From Chroococcidiopsis sp. CCMEE 29 (GTDB lineage: Bacteria > Cyanobacteriota > Cyanobacteriia > Cyanobacteriales > Chroococcidiopsidaceae), in the NCBI RefSeq assembly GCF_023558375.1, contig NZ_CP083761.1, positions 620,001 through 684,000 on the forward strand: 64,000 nt of DNA, read 5' to 3'. Numbering within the stretch: the stretch's first letter is position 1; each line of letters starts with the position of its first letter. The position numbers and the translations under genes were made by a program. Below are positions 26,575 through 35,860 of this stretch, piece by piece. The notes under the pieces were generated by a model that saw only the letters and a program-made list of their open reading frames with translations, was not told the DNA's origin and ran no database searches.

Positions 26575-27687
26575 ATGTCAGTCAAAAACTCTCTGTTTCT
26601 AGTTCTGCTGCTGTTTATCCCAGTTTCCTTTGCAGCTCATTTTTTAGAGTGGGGAGAGCTAGCTGTTTTCATCACAGCTGGGTTAGCAATCCTACCCTTA
26701 GCCGCCTGGATGGGTACTGCCACCGAAGAAATTGCCGTGGTAACTGGTCCTTCACTGGGAGGATTATTAAATGCTACCTTTGGCAATGCTACTGAACTGA
26801 TTATTGCTTTAGTTGCCTTGAATGCCGGACTAGTCGATGTTGTCAAAGCTAGTATCACAGGCTCGATCATTAGCAACTTACTTCTTGTTATGGGGCTTTC
26901 CATGCTACTGGGGGGTCTACGCTATAAAGAGCAGGAATTTCAGCCAATTGTGGCGCGGGTGAATGCCTCCTCAATGAACCTGGCAATGATTGCAATTTTG
27001 TTGCCAACCACAGTGGATTTTACCTCTAGTGGAATTACCGCAGCCACGCTTCAGAATCTTTCCGTTGCTGTGGCGATTGTATTAATTCTGGTCTATGGTC
27101 TGACACTGCTATTTTCCATGAAAACCCACTCTTACCTGTACGATGTGGGTTTAGCTGAGAGTGCGTCAGATGAAACCGGTCAGACGCATCTATCTACCGG
27201 TACAAATCAACACAATCTAGGGTTGTGGATTGGAGTGCTATTAGCATCTACCCTCTTAGTAGCAATTGAGTCAGAACTGTTGGTCGATTCACTAGAAGTA
27301 GCTACATCCCAGTTGGGCTTAACGGCACTGTTTACGGGAGTTATCCTCGTACCCATTATTGGTAATGCAGCTGAGCACGCTACAGCAATTACAGTGGCGA
27401 TGAAAAACAAGATGGATCTTTCTGTTTCTGTAGCAGTGGGATCAAGTATGCAGATTGCGCTGTTTGTGGCTCCTGTTTTAGTTTTAGCAGGACGGGCGAT
27501 CGGTCAACCGATGGATTTGGATTTCAATCCGTTTGAATTAGTAGCTGTAGCTGTATCCGTGTTAATTGCCAATTCTATTAGTTCTGATGGTCGATCCAAC
27601 TGGTTAGAAGGCACATTGCTGTTAGCTACATATGTGGTGTTGGGGCTAGCCTTCTATTTTCATCCCATAATTGATGGCATTGGGTAG
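26575..27687 (+). CDS. CAX-family Ca2+/H+ antiporter (copy 1)
   Basis: A 370-residue cation/proton exchanger with about 11 membrane segments. The c-1 signature GNATEL (residues 70-75) and c-2 signature GNAAEHA (263-269) are both intact. Expected to expel cytosolic calcium using the proton gradient. ATG 26575 is chosen because it aligns with the start of copy 2; an upstream in-frame codon at 26473 would translate a repeat. It is followed 250 bp later by a diverged paralogue. Confidence 0.93.
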   Translation: MSVKNSLFLVLLLFIPVSFAAHFLEWGELAVFITAGLAILPLAAWMGTATEEIAVVTGPSLGGLLNATFGNATELIIALVALNAGLVDVVKASITGSIISNLLLVMGLSMLLGGLRYKEQEFQPIVARVNASSMNLAMIAILLPTTVDFTSSGITAATLQNLSVAVAIVLILVYGLTLLFSMKTHSYLYDVGLAESASDETGQTHLSTGTNQHNLGLWIGVLLASTLLVAIESELLVDSLEVATSQLGLTALFTGVILVPIIGNAAEHATAITVAMKNKMDLSVSVAVGSSMQIALFVAPVLVLAGRAIGQPMDLDFNPFELVAVAVSVLIANSISSDGRSNWLEGTLLLATYVVLGLAFYFHPIIDGIG

Positions 27688-27816
27688 CTAAAAGAACAGG
27701 CGATCGCCAAGCGTTCTTCCCACTCAAGACTCAGTACGGGCAGGTTTAACCAGGATATAGTAATGCGAAGGAGATTTTCGCTAAACCCGACCCTCCAAAC
27801 TCAGGACTTTTATAAT

Positions 27817-27911
27817 GCTACTGTTTTCAGTAAGCAAGCTACAATTGGATACTCGAAAGTACCTTCAGCAAGGGATTTTCAATCCAAAATCTAAAATCCA
27901 AAATTGGTAGC
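27817..27911. mobile_element. Small GCTAC...GGTAGC-ended element
   Basis: A 95 bp element starting GCTACTGTTTT and ending CCAAAATTGGTAGC, with near-perfect terminal inverted repeats. The same ends and an internal GCTACAA and TCAATCCAAAATC block occur in the element at 40776-40881. It lies just upstream of the second CAX gene. Confidence 0.6.
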
Positions 27912-27937
27912 CTTTCTAACCTAAGCCAAAATTTGCT

Positions 27938-29035
27938 ATGTCAATTAAGAACATTATTTCTTTAGGCTTATTAGTTTTCATACCCATTTCAATCGCAGCT
28001 CATTTTTTAGAATGGGGAACGCTCACAGTTTTCATCACCTCTGCGCTAGCGATCGTCCCTTTGGCAATTTGGTTAAGCACTGCTACTGAAGAAGTTGCTG
28101 TAGTTGCTGGTGCCTCGATTGGTGCACTGTTAAACGCTGTCTTTGGAAATGCAACTGAGCTAATTATTACCTTGGTTGCTTTGAAAGAGGGATTAGTTGA
28201 CATCGTGAAAGCGAGTATTACTGGCAGCATTATTAGTAACTTACTCTTGGTTATGGGGCTTTCAATGTTTTTGGGAGGACTGCGCTATAAGGAACAGGAT
28301 TTTCAGCAGATTGTAGCGCGGGTGAATGGTTCCTCCATGACTCTGGCAGTGATTGCAATTATTTTGCCCACGATGGTGATCTACACCTCAAATGGAGTTG
28401 AACCCGAAGCGATTCGTAATCTCTCAACCACAGCAGCATTAGTACTACTCGTAGTTTATGTTCTAACGCTGGTGTTTTCATTGAAGACCCACAGCTACCT
28501 TTACGATGTGGGATTAGTCGATTTGGATGAAGCAACAGCGAAAGCAACTTCTGCTGAATCAACTACTCACCAGCCCAATCTCTGGCTGTGGATAGGTGTA
28601 CTAGCGGCATCTACGATCGCAATTGCCTATGAGTCAGAGCTATTCGTTGGCGTTGTGGAAGAAGCAACAGAGGGGCTAGGGTTGACTCCACTGTTTACAG
28701 GCGTTATTTTGGTGCCTCTGATCGGTGGTGCAGCAGAATATTTCACGGCGATTAGGTTAGCAATCAAGAACAATATGGATCTGTCTGTTTCAGTGGCTAT
28801 GGGTTCTAGCCTGCTAGTTGCCTTGTTAATGGCTCCGCTTTTAGTCTTAGTCGGACAAGCGATCGGTCAACCGATGGATCTAGACTTCAATCCTTTTGAG
28901 GTAGTAGCTGTAGCGATATCTGTAGTTGTTGCAAATCTCATTAGTCTGGACGGACGTTCTAACTGGTTGGAAGGGGCGCTGCTTTTAGCAACCTATACAA
29001 TTTTAGGTTTAGCCTTTTACTTTCATCCAGTTTAA
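27938..29035 (+). CDS. CAX-family antiporter paralogue with altered c-2 motif (copy 2)
   Basis: A 365-residue tandem paralogue of the preceding gene. The c-1 motif GNATEL is intact, but the c-2 motif at 263-268 reads GGAAEY rather than GNAAEH: the Asn and His are lost while the Glu is kept. The next helix also differs (GSSLLVALL in place of GSSMQIALF). Frame and hydrophobic pattern are intact and both copies remain very similar elsewhere, so the protein is probably made but with altered ion specificity, regulation or reduced transport. Confidence 0.9.
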   Translation: MSIKNIISLGLLVFIPISIAAHFLEWGTLTVFITSALAIVPLAIWLSTATEEVAVVAGASIGALLNAVFGNATELIITLVALKEGLVDIVKASITGSIISNLLLVMGLSMFLGGLRYKEQDFQQIVARVNGSSMTLAVIAIILPTMVIYTSNGVEPEAIRNLSTTAALVLLVVYVLTLVFSLKTHSYLYDVGLVDLDEATAKATSAESTTHQPNLWLWIGVLAASTIAIAYESELFVGVVEEATEGLGLTPLFTGVILVPLIGGAAEYFTAIRLAIKNNMDLSVSVAMGSSLLVALLMAPLLVLVGQAIGQPMDLDFNPFEVVAVAISVVVANLISLDGRSNWLEGALLLATYTILGLAFYFHPV

Positions 29036-29125
29036 TCGCGAAGAGTTACAAATGGGCTCAGATGTTAACAATTTTAGATTTTGGATTGAGAAATCCTTAC
29101 CATAAAACTTCTCTAACAAGTGGAA

Positions 29126-29407
29126 ATGCTAACTTACAAAGCGATGTACAAATTTCTTGATGAGGGCGTTCATGGGGAGGTGTTAGACTTTCCTGGAACG
29201 ATCTCATTTGCAGAAGATTTGGAAAAAACCCGTCGGTTACTGGCAAATGCACTGGTAGAAATGGCTGAGACAAATCTGATGAATGGTGAGCCTCTGCCTA
29301 ATCCCGATCCGCAATTGACTGACCCCGAAGCCGATCTGGAAGAGCCTATTTACCTTATTCTCACAGCAGCTTCCCGCGTACAGATTGTTCCTAATCTAGC
29401 ATCATGA
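29126..29407 (+). CDS. hicB: HicB-type antitoxin
   Basis: A 93-residue HicB-like partial RNase H fold: YKAMYKFLDEGVHGEVLDFPGTISFAEDLEKTRRLLANALVEMAE is typical. It is followed with 4 bp overlap by hicA, so the antitoxin precedes the toxin. ATG 29126 is preferred to GTG 29120. Confidence 0.85.
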   Translation: MLTYKAMYKFLDEGVHGEVLDFPGTISFAEDLEKTRRLLANALVEMAETNLMNGEPLPNPDPQLTDPEADLEEPIYLILTAASRVQIVPNLAS

Positions 29408-29592
29408 AGCGTCGGGATTTGATTCGCCATTTAAGCCAGCATGGTTGCAGGTTAGTACGTGAGGGAGGAGAGCATTCCATCTGGGAAAACCCTTCCAACA
29501 ATCACCGCACTTCTGTACCTCGTCATAGAGAGATACCTGATTTTACATCAATGAGAATATGCAAGCAGTTGGGAATTCCTTTGCCGTTCTAG
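29404..29592 (+). CDS. hicA: HicA-type mRNA interferase toxin
   Basis: A 62-residue double-stranded-RNA-binding-fold toxin with the HicA pattern: KRRDLIRHLSQHGCRLVREGGEHSIW (G-x-H catalytic His) and PRHREIPDFTSMRICKQLGI. Forms a TA pair with the overlapping hicB. Confidence 0.9.
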   Translation: MKRRDLIRHLSQHGCRLVREGGEHSIWENPSNNHRTSVPRHREIPDFTSMRICKQLGIPLPF

Positions 29593-29668
29593 GTAAGCCT
29601 AACATGTTGCTGTATAGATGGGTGACTCAAGCTCGTGCTTAGGTTGTTATGATATCTGCAAATCACCA

Positions 29669-29757
29669 ATCTGATTTGATTTGTGGGGCAGGCTTCCAGC
29701 CTGCACAGGCAAGATGCCCATCCCACTCACTACTTATTTAGGATTGCTATACAAATT
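29669..29757. repeat. Dispersed ~89 bp repeat, copy 1
   Basis: GGGGCAGGCTTCCAGCCTGC, ACAGGCAAGATGCC and TTTAGGATTGCTATA closely match 52987-53074. Internal palindrome GCAGGCTTCCAGCCTGC. Confidence 0.8.
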
Positions 29758-29779
29758 AGCAATCAACTGCGTCTGAGGT

Positions 29780-32200
29780 TTAACGATTCATGTGCTGCTC
29801 CAAAAGTTGTTGCGCTCTTGGCTTGTAGATCAAATAGAACAAAGCTTCAATGTAACGCAACAAATCCTCGCGGTTTTCCTTCGAGGTAAAATTCCAGAAG
29901 CCGTAAGTCCGCGCCAGCGATAGTAGCCGCGTCGTGTGAATTTTCCAGGTGTAAGTAGTATAAACTCGGTCAATACCTCGGGTGGAAATTTCATACCAAT
30001 AGTTGGGATTCTGCTCACACTTAGAAACAAATTCCAGGATTTTTTCCGCCATTTCTTCTAAGTGTGTCGGGTTAATGTAAAAGCCATTCACTTTATCCTG
30101 AATAATTTCTAGGGGACCGCCAAACTGTGTCGCAAAAGTCGGCAATCCTGAAATCATCGCCTCTAGAACTGTCAAACCAAAGGCTTCAAACAAAGCTGGT
30201 TGCACAAAAATCCCTTGATGGTCAGCAATTACCCGATAAATTTCACCCGAGTCTGTCTTAGACAGGCGCACACCTAGCCAGCGAATTTTGCCGTGTAGAT
30301 TGTACTCGTCAATGATGCGGTAAAGCTTGACAATTTCATCGCGTTCTTCGTTGTCGTCTGATTCTTCTACCCGCAACTTACCTGCAACTAGGATTAAGTT
30401 GCACTGTTCCTGTAAGGCAGCACTCTTGCCAAAGCATTCTGCCAAACCAGTGAGGTTCTTAATTCGGTCGAGACGCGCCATTGAGAACACCGGGCGCTTG
30501 CTGGGATCGTCGAGTTTGCCAAATATTTGGGCGGAGTCTTCCAAGGTGAACAGCATTTCTTCCACCCGTTGGCGATCGCTCGGTAGCCGTTCTTCGGTGC
30601 GCGAATAGGGGAAGTAGTATTTCTCATTCACTCCCGGCGGCACCACATTGAACTTGGGACTAAATAGCTCAATGCCATTCACTACATGATACAAATCCGG
30701 CATTGTAAAACATCGGTAAGACTCGTACTGCCCCACACTATCAGGGGTACCGACAATCTCCTGGTAGGTACTGCTAATGATGAAATTGGCAGCATTCATC
30801 GCAATCAAATCGGCGGTGAACTGCAACGAGAAGTGGTATTTATCTTCCAGATCTTGCCAGTAGAGGTTACTAAATAAGTATTTAGACTTTTCCAGGGCGT
30901 GGGCAATGTTGCACTGAGTCACATTCATCCGCCGCGCCAGCAGGAACGCCACCAAATTACCATCGGTATAGTTACCAACGATCAAGTCAGGCTTACCGTG
31001 CAATTCCGCCAGTAGTTCTTTTTCCGCATCGATCGCGAAGGTTTCTAAATAAGGCCAAAACTCAAACCGCGAAATCCAGTTTTGAGTCAGCTTAGGATTG
31101 AATTCCCGCAAAGGCACGCGCAAAATCCAGGCATTTTCAGTGCCGTGAACTTTCTCCAAGCGTTGGTTACAAAGGGTGCCATCACTATTGGGAATCAGGC
31201 GGCTGAGAATAATTACCTTTGGCTTGACATTCAATCCATCTAACCCAGCCAGCGTGGTATCTTCTTGCAGCTGTTTTTCCAGGTTCTTTGCTTGGTCAAG
31301 GACGTAGACAACCTGACCGCCAGTATCAGGTCGCCCTAAAACTCCCTCTTGCCCAAACCAACCATGAATGGACACAAGAACGATCTTAAAGACCATCGGC
31401 ACCCGGGAGATAAAGGCTTCCAGCGTCTGGTGATCTGGTGAGTCGAGTAGTTCATCCAAAATCTCCAGCGTTTCTCCCACCCGTCCGGCGGTGTTACCCC
31501 AACCAGCTTCAAAGCCCATACCTTGCAGCTCATACTGGAATTCTTCGTAGGGTTGGTCGCTGGGGCGATCGCCCACAAATACCAAAGCCTGTTTAACTCG
31601 GTCAGAGAGTTGCTGCTGCGACTGAATCCGCCCGTTAATCAGTAGCTGAGTGCCGTTATATTGGTGCAGGCGCAAGAAATTAAACAAGCCCTCTAGCCAT
31701 TGCCGGGGGTCTTGAAATAATTTGCTAGATAGATAACGGTTGAGATACTGTACCCCTTTGCCAATATTTTTGGCGTCACGAATCGTCGGGGTGTAGTCAT
31801 AAAATGGACCGAAATCCAATTCTAAGATGTCCCCTTCATTGGGGTGAAAGCGGTTGACCAGGCGATCGCGCAGATCCAGTAAATCTTGCACGGTCAGCGA
31901 ATCGACGCTCAAATCTTCCGTCAACCGATAAACTTCTTGACCGGCAATTTTAGGACGAATAATTAAGTATAAGTTACTATCCTCCTGAATAATTTCCTGA
32001 GTGTAATAAATCAGTTTGCCTAAATTAGATGAGTTGTAGAACTCGTTAGGCTTCTGATACTTATTGCAGTAGTCGGTATAAGCAGTGAGGATATCGTTCC
32101 GTAATAAGTAGCTCTTTTCCTGATGGCGTAGCTCACTAATAAACTGACGGAGATCGCTTCTTTCTTCACTGTCGAGGACAGCTTGGAGCAATTCAGACAT
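29780..32200 (-). CDS. susA: Sucrose synthase
   Basis: An 806-residue GT4 enzyme that reversibly cleaves sucrose with UDP or ADP to a nucleotide sugar and fructose. N-terminal cellular-targeting/EPBD region (residues 1-~260), then GT-B catalytic part: SIHGWFGQEGVLGRPDTGGQVVYVLDQA, NYTDGNLVAFLLARR, HALEKSKY, and QPALFEAFGLTVLEAMISGLPTFAT near 680, with the E-x7-E motif. Length and order match plant and cyanobacterial sucrose synthases. In cyanobacteria it links sucrose to glycogen metabolism. Confidence 0.97.
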   Translation of the reverse strand: MSELLQAVLDSEERSDLRQFISELRHQEKSYLLRNDILTAYTDYCNKYQKPNEFYNSSNLGKLIYYTQEIIQEDSNLYLIIRPKIAGQEVYRLTEDLSVDSLTVQDLLDLRDRLVNRFHPNEGDILELDFGPFYDYTPTIRDAKNIGKGVQYLNRYLSSKLFQDPRQWLEGLFNFLRLHQYNGTQLLINGRIQSQQQLSDRVKQALVFVGDRPSDQPYEEFQYELQGMGFEAGWGNTAGRVGETLEILDELLDSPDHQTLEAFISRVPMVFKIVLVSIHGWFGQEGVLGRPDTGGQVVYVLDQAKNLEKQLQEDTTLAGLDGLNVKPKVIILSRLIPNSDGTLCNQRLEKVHGTENAWILRVPLREFNPKLTQNWISRFEFWPYLETFAIDAEKELLAELHGKPDLIVGNYTDGNLVAFLLARRMNVTQCNIAHALEKSKYLFSNLYWQDLEDKYHFSLQFTADLIAMNAANFIISSTYQEIVGTPDSVGQYESYRCFTMPDLYHVVNGIELFSPKFNVVPPGVNEKYYFPYSRTEERLPSDRQRVEEMLFTLEDSAQIFGKLDDPSKRPVFSMARLDRIKNLTGLAECFGKSAALQEQCNLILVAGKLRVEESDDNEERDEIVKLYRIIDEYNLHGKIRWLGVRLSKTDSGEIYRVIADHQGIFVQPALFEAFGLTVLEAMISGLPTFATQFGGPLEIIQDKVNGFYINPTHLEEMAEKILEFVSKCEQNPNYWYEISTRGIDRVYTTYTWKIHTTRLLSLARTYGFWNFTSKENREDLLRYIEALFYLIYKPRAQQLLEQHMNR

Positions 32201-32317
32201 TGCAACTCCTTGGATAGTAAACTAATAACTTATTCAGAGAACACGTTACAAAACGTTACCCTTATTTCCCTTCCCCCTGAAGACTTACCGTGTACACACA
32301 TTTCTATGTCGTCTGAT

Positions 32318-32395
32318 CTCCCTAAATCCCCCTTAAAAGGGGGATTTTGAATCTAGTTCCTCCCTTTTTAAGGGGGGCTAGGGGGGATCGAAGTG
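32318..32395. repeat. Palindromic CCCCCTTAAAAGGGGG repeat
   Basis: TCCCCCTTAAAAGGGGGATT and TTTTTAAGGGGGGCTAGGGG form nested inverted repeats upstream of susA. A related copy (CCCCCCTTACTCAAGGGGGG) is at 38197-38216. The 284 bp gap otherwise shows nothing clear. Confidence 0.75.
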
Positions 32396-32484
32396 TCTAC
32401 ACAGTAGCCCTGGAGAGGGAAGAAGGATAGCATTGACAACAGTTACAGAGAATATGATTCCCCGCATTTTTGCTGAGCTAACAG

Positions 32485-34008
32485 TTAAAGGGAGTAAAGT
32501 TCTCCGTATTTTCGCTCGACGTAGCGGATAAATGGGTCAATCCTCAAAGGACTTCCAGTTACACGCTCGACTATTTCAGCAGCTGTGTACTTGCGACCGT
32601 GCTGATAAATATTTTGTTTCAGCCAATCGTGCAGCGTAGTGAAATTACCCGTTGCAATTTGGCTAGAAATTTCGGAATTTGCCTTGAGAGCAGCCTCAAA
32701 AAACTGGGCGCTCATCAGGTTGCCTAGGGTGTAACCTTGGAACATCCCTCCAATCATGCCACCGTACCAGTGTACATCCTGTAATACTCCGTTAGTGTCA
32801 TTCGGTGGAACAATACCCAAGTCAGAGCGATAACGTTCATTCCAGGCTTGAGGAAGGTCTCCCACTGCCAAAGAGCCTTCCAACATTTGTAGCTCTAAGT
32901 CAAAGCGAATCATCACGTGGAGATTATATGTCACTTCATCAGCATCGGTGCGGATCAGCGATCGCTCAACTTTATTAATTGCTCTGTAAAAAGTCTCCAG
33001 AGAAACATCACTGAGCTGATTGGGGAAAACTGCTTGTAATTGAGGATAGAAGAACTGCCAAAAGTTGCGGCTACGTCCGACAAAGTTTTCCCACAGGCGA
33101 GATTGACTTTCGTGCACGCCTGAAGACGTGCCACCAGCCAGGGGCGTCGCTTCAAATCCTCGATTAATTCCTTGCTCATATAGAGCGTGTCCCATCTCGT
33201 GAATTGTGCTAAGTAGCCCTTCATTCAAGTCATTTTCTCTGACGCGGGTGGTGATGCGTACATCGCCAGTCGAGAATTTAGTCATAAATGGGTGCAAGGT
33301 TTTATCTTGCCGCCCTCGCTGGAAATCATAACCCAGCTGTTCAATCACTTTTAGGCTAAATGCTATCTGCTGAGCTTCTGAGAAATTTTGGTGTAAGCAG
33401 GAGGCATCGGCAACGGGTTGGGAGGCAATGGCTTCTACAATTGGCACCAGATGAGAGCGTAATTCGGCAAATAGCGATCGCACACTCTCAGCCTTCATTC
33501 CATAGTCCGCTTCTTCAATTAGCGGATCGGCAATATGCTCGTAGCCTGGAAAAAAGTTTGCCATTTCACGGCTCAGATCCAGAGTCTTTTCCAGGTAAGG
33601 CTGTACAGCAGCAAAATCGTTTGCTGCTCGTGCCTTTGCCCAAGCTTCGTAGCTCTCGGCAGAATGATGAGAAAATTTAGCGGTGAAGGAGGCGGGAATC
33701 TTTACTGCTCTTTCATAGTCATGCCGAGTAATCCGGATCAAGCTGGCTTCGTCGGAATCGTAGGGCAAGCTAGCTTCATAGGGGCGCAAATCTTCCAACA
33801 GTTGCCCGATCGCAGGATCGATAAATTTCGTATGGGCAATCTGGTGCAACGTACCCATCTGGCGACCCCGGGCAGCGGCGCCACCAGGCGGCATATACGT
33901 TGCCTGATCCCAGTACAGAAGGGAAGCAGCTGATTCAACATCGTTGATTTCAGTGAGACGGGCTTTCAGTTCTACGAGTTTGGGTTCAGTCTTTTCAAGC
34001 GTCTGCAT
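32485..34008 (-). CDS. M32-family metallocarboxypeptidase
   Basis: A 507-residue zinc carboxypeptidase (Taq carboxypeptidase family). The zinc motif HEMGH lies in STIHEMGHALYEQG, followed by SSGVHESQSRLWENFVGRS, with the downstream Glu ligand. DVHWYGGMIGGMFQGYTLG near the C-terminus is also typical. Cytoplasmic; releases C-terminal amino acids except proline. Confidence 0.95.
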   Translation of the reverse strand: MQTLEKTEPKLVELKARLTEINDVESAASLLYWDQATYMPPGGAAARGRQMGTLHQIAHTKFIDPAIGQLLEDLRPYEASLPYDSDEASLIRITRHDYERAVKIPASFTAKFSHHSAESYEAWAKARAANDFAAVQPYLEKTLDLSREMANFFPGYEHIADPLIEEADYGMKAESVRSLFAELRSHLVPIVEAIASQPVADASCLHQNFSEAQQIAFSLKVIEQLGYDFQRGRQDKTLHPFMTKFSTGDVRITTRVRENDLNEGLLSTIHEMGHALYEQGINRGFEATPLAGGTSSGVHESQSRLWENFVGRSRNFWQFFYPQLQAVFPNQLSDVSLETFYRAINKVERSLIRTDADEVTYNLHVMIRFDLELQMLEGSLAVGDLPQAWNERYRSDLGIVPPNDTNGVLQDVHWYGGMIGGMFQGYTLGNLMSAQFFEAALKANSEISSQIATGNFTTLHDWLKQNIYQHGRKYTAAEIVERVTGSPLRIDPFIRYVERKYGELYSL

Positions 34009-34082
34009 GACTGGTTGTTGATGCTTCGATCCTAGTTTTATCTAGTTTGACGCTGAATGCACTGCTCTTGCCAGAGATGACT

Positions 34083-34301
34083 TCATTTTGTCTTCTGAGC
34101 CAGTAATTCCAAGAACTGACCTTGTGTAAGTGACTCCTGCAGTTTTGCCTCCTCTGGCATCAAGGTTAAGATGCTAGTCTTTAAACCTGCTGTACAAACA
34201 GGATTTACATAACACACTCCTTGAGTGCAGAACGCCACCACACCAGCATTAAGGCTCTCGAAGACCACAGCACTTCCCACTTCTCGCTTAGTAATGGACA
34301 C
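34083..34301 (-). CDS. Small hypothetical protein
   Basis: A 72-residue frame beginning at GTG 34301, which has GGAGG 8 nt upstream; a GTG at 34316 would add five residues. The sequence (AVVFESLNAGVVAFC, TQGVCYVNPVC, then a charged helix ending LELLAQKTK) is not recognised. Three cysteines lie within 14 residues. It lies between the carboxypeptidase and PII-like genes on the same strand. The good ribosome site argues for a real gene. Confidence 0.5.
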   Translation of the reverse strand: MSITKREVGSAVVFESLNAGVVAFCTQGVCYVNPVCTAGLKTSILTLMPEEAKLQESLTQGQFLELLAQKTK

Positions 34302-34407
34302 AGCACTAACCTCCACGTCAACATATAAACAGAGGACGTGGCTTGTGGAACAATTAGTTCCCCCTAAAGGTGGCTACTGCTAGCAGTTCCTCCGCCTTGG
34401 ATATTGG

Positions 34408-34707
34408 TTAATCAAACAAGCCTTCTACTTTTTGCCGGAAGGCAATCAAGGCGTGAGTCGCCTGAAATTGCTTCAGTTCTTCAAGTAATTGGTCTGATAT
34501 TTCTGAGGCAACGAGAGTTTTGACTTCAATATTAGTGTTGTAGCCAGCAATATCTCCCATGCGTCTACCGTGACCACCAGCACCCCGTGCTTGCACTATT
34601 GTGTAGCCGGAGGCATTTAGGGTTTTCAGCAGGTTTACCAGGCGGTCCTGCAATACGGCTTCACAGATAATCGTGACGAGAACACCCTGGTTGAAGGAAG
34701 AAGACAT
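34408..34707 (-). CDS. PII-like trimeric signalling-fold protein
   Basis: A 99-residue protein with the PII/CutA-like ferredoxin fold: VLVTIICEAVLQDRLVNLL, GYTIVQARGAGGHGRRMGDIAGYNTNIEVKTLV and HALIAFRQKVEG. It lacks the classical GlnB Tyr51 T-loop and the SbtB C-terminal CGPEGC loop. No sbtA or amt gene is adjacent. It probably binds a nucleotide in the GHGRR/T-loop region and regulates a partner, but ligand and target cannot be told. Confidence 0.75.
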   Translation of the reverse strand: MSSSFNQGVLVTIICEAVLQDRLVNLLKTLNASGYTIVQARGAGGHGRRMGDIAGYNTNIEVKTLVASEISDQLLEELKQFQATHALIAFRQKVEGLFD

Positions 34708-34768
34708 AAAAATTTTGGAAACGGCTGTTATTCCAGTATTTCATTTAGAAGTCAAAATTGGAAATCAT

Positions 34769-35308
34769 TTAACTAGAGCCGATTAACTCCACCGCATCCC
34801 GCCCATCTAAATCTTGTAAGTAAACCTTGACTTGTTCCTCTTTCGCGGTCGGCAAGTGTTTACCGATAAAGTCCGGTTGAATTGGTAGCTCTCGATGCCC
34901 CCTATCCACCAGTACTGCTAGCCAAATAGCTGCTGGTCTACCATATTCATTCACTGCATTCAGCGCAGCTCGAATCGTGCGTCCTTTATAAATTACATCA
35001 TCCACCAGCAAAACTGTCTTACCAGTCAAATCAAAGGAAATCTCTGTTTTAGCTGGAGTCCGCACACCAATTCGATCGAGATCGTCCCGGTAGAACGTAA
35101 TATCCAATGCCCCCACCGGGACTGTTACCCCTTCTAGCACTTCAATTTGGCAAGCTAACAACTGAGCTAAGGAAACACCTTTTGTATAAATACCTAGTAT
35201 TACTAACTGAGACAAATCACGTGACTTTTCTACCACCTGCGAGGCAAGGCGAGTCAGAGTACGGCGGATTTCCTCCGCTGATAAAATTTCAACAACTTTA
35301 GCAGGCAT
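34769..35308 (-). CDS. pyrR: PyrR bifunctional pyrimidine regulator / uracil phosphoribosyltransferase
   Basis: A 179-residue phosphoribosyltransferase. The PRPP-binding loop is [19 protein letters not shown], and [20 protein letters not shown] is diagnostic of PyrR. ATG 35308 is chosen; an upstream in-frame ATG at 35383 would translate an AATCCAAAATC-type repeat (35318-35345). It could act on pyr mRNA or simply as a UPRTase; no pyr genes are nearby. Confidence 0.93.
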   Translation of the reverse strand: MPAKVVEILSAEEIRRTLTRLASQVVEKSRDLSQLVILGIYTKGVSLAQLLACQIEVLEGVTVPVGALDITFYRDDLDRIGVRTPAKTEISFDLTGKTVLLVDDVIYKGRTIRAALNAVNEYGRPAAIWLAVLVDRGHRELPIQPDFIGKHLPTAKEEQVKVYLQDLDGRDAVELIGSS

Positions 35309-35489
35309 AATACTATTTTGGATTTTAGATTTTAGATTTTCGATTTGTAAAAGCCGATCGGTAGCAAGTTTGAGAAATCTCAATGTAGCAGCAAACCAAC
35401 CAAATGTTAAAAGAGGGTTGTGAGTTTTTGGTGTTGTTGTTTTAAGTCATACCTCATACTAGGGGTAAGGGGTCACGTCTTACAGAAGA

Positions 35490-35860
35490 AGGAGCAAAGC
35501 CCACCTCTTTTAAGGGTGGGATGTAGCGTATGCACTTTCAAGTGCAGTCGTGTTATAATTAATACAAGTTCTTCGACATACTTAAGGTAGGGGGTTCTGT
35601 TCAGAAGTTGAGCAGGTAAAACCTTGAACGTACCGTAAGAATGTAGTCTCAACAGTTCAACTGAGAAAATCGAATCGCTAGGGGTAAAATCCAGGGTTCT
35701 CAAATCTGTTAGACCTAAAGAAAGAAAATCAGTTCTGGAGTTTGGATTCGTCCAACTAGGCAGGGCGTTGTCTAGAGCGCGAGAAAGAGTAAGACGGGAC
35801 TTGTCCTGCGTCTTTCGCCAGTAGCGCTGAATCCCACGCGCTTTTAGCCGTGGGAGTGCG
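35490..35860 (+). mobile_element. Non-autonomous IS200/IS605-like element (candidate)
   Basis: The region between pyrR and cobD has no good gene. Its left side has the hairpin CCCACCTCTTTTAAGGGTGGG (about 35499-35519). Its right end has AATCCCACGCGCTTTTAGCC followed by GTGGGAGTGCG, a hairpin like the right ends and omega-RNA scaffolds of TnpB elements. The right end abuts the cobD stop codon. A 76-residue minus-strand frame here looks spurious. Confidence 0.5.

Noticed and set aside
35473-35703. A 76-residue minus-strand frame between pyrR and cobD.
   Set aside because: It spans hairpins of the putative IS200/IS605-like element and has no recognisable domain or ribosome site.
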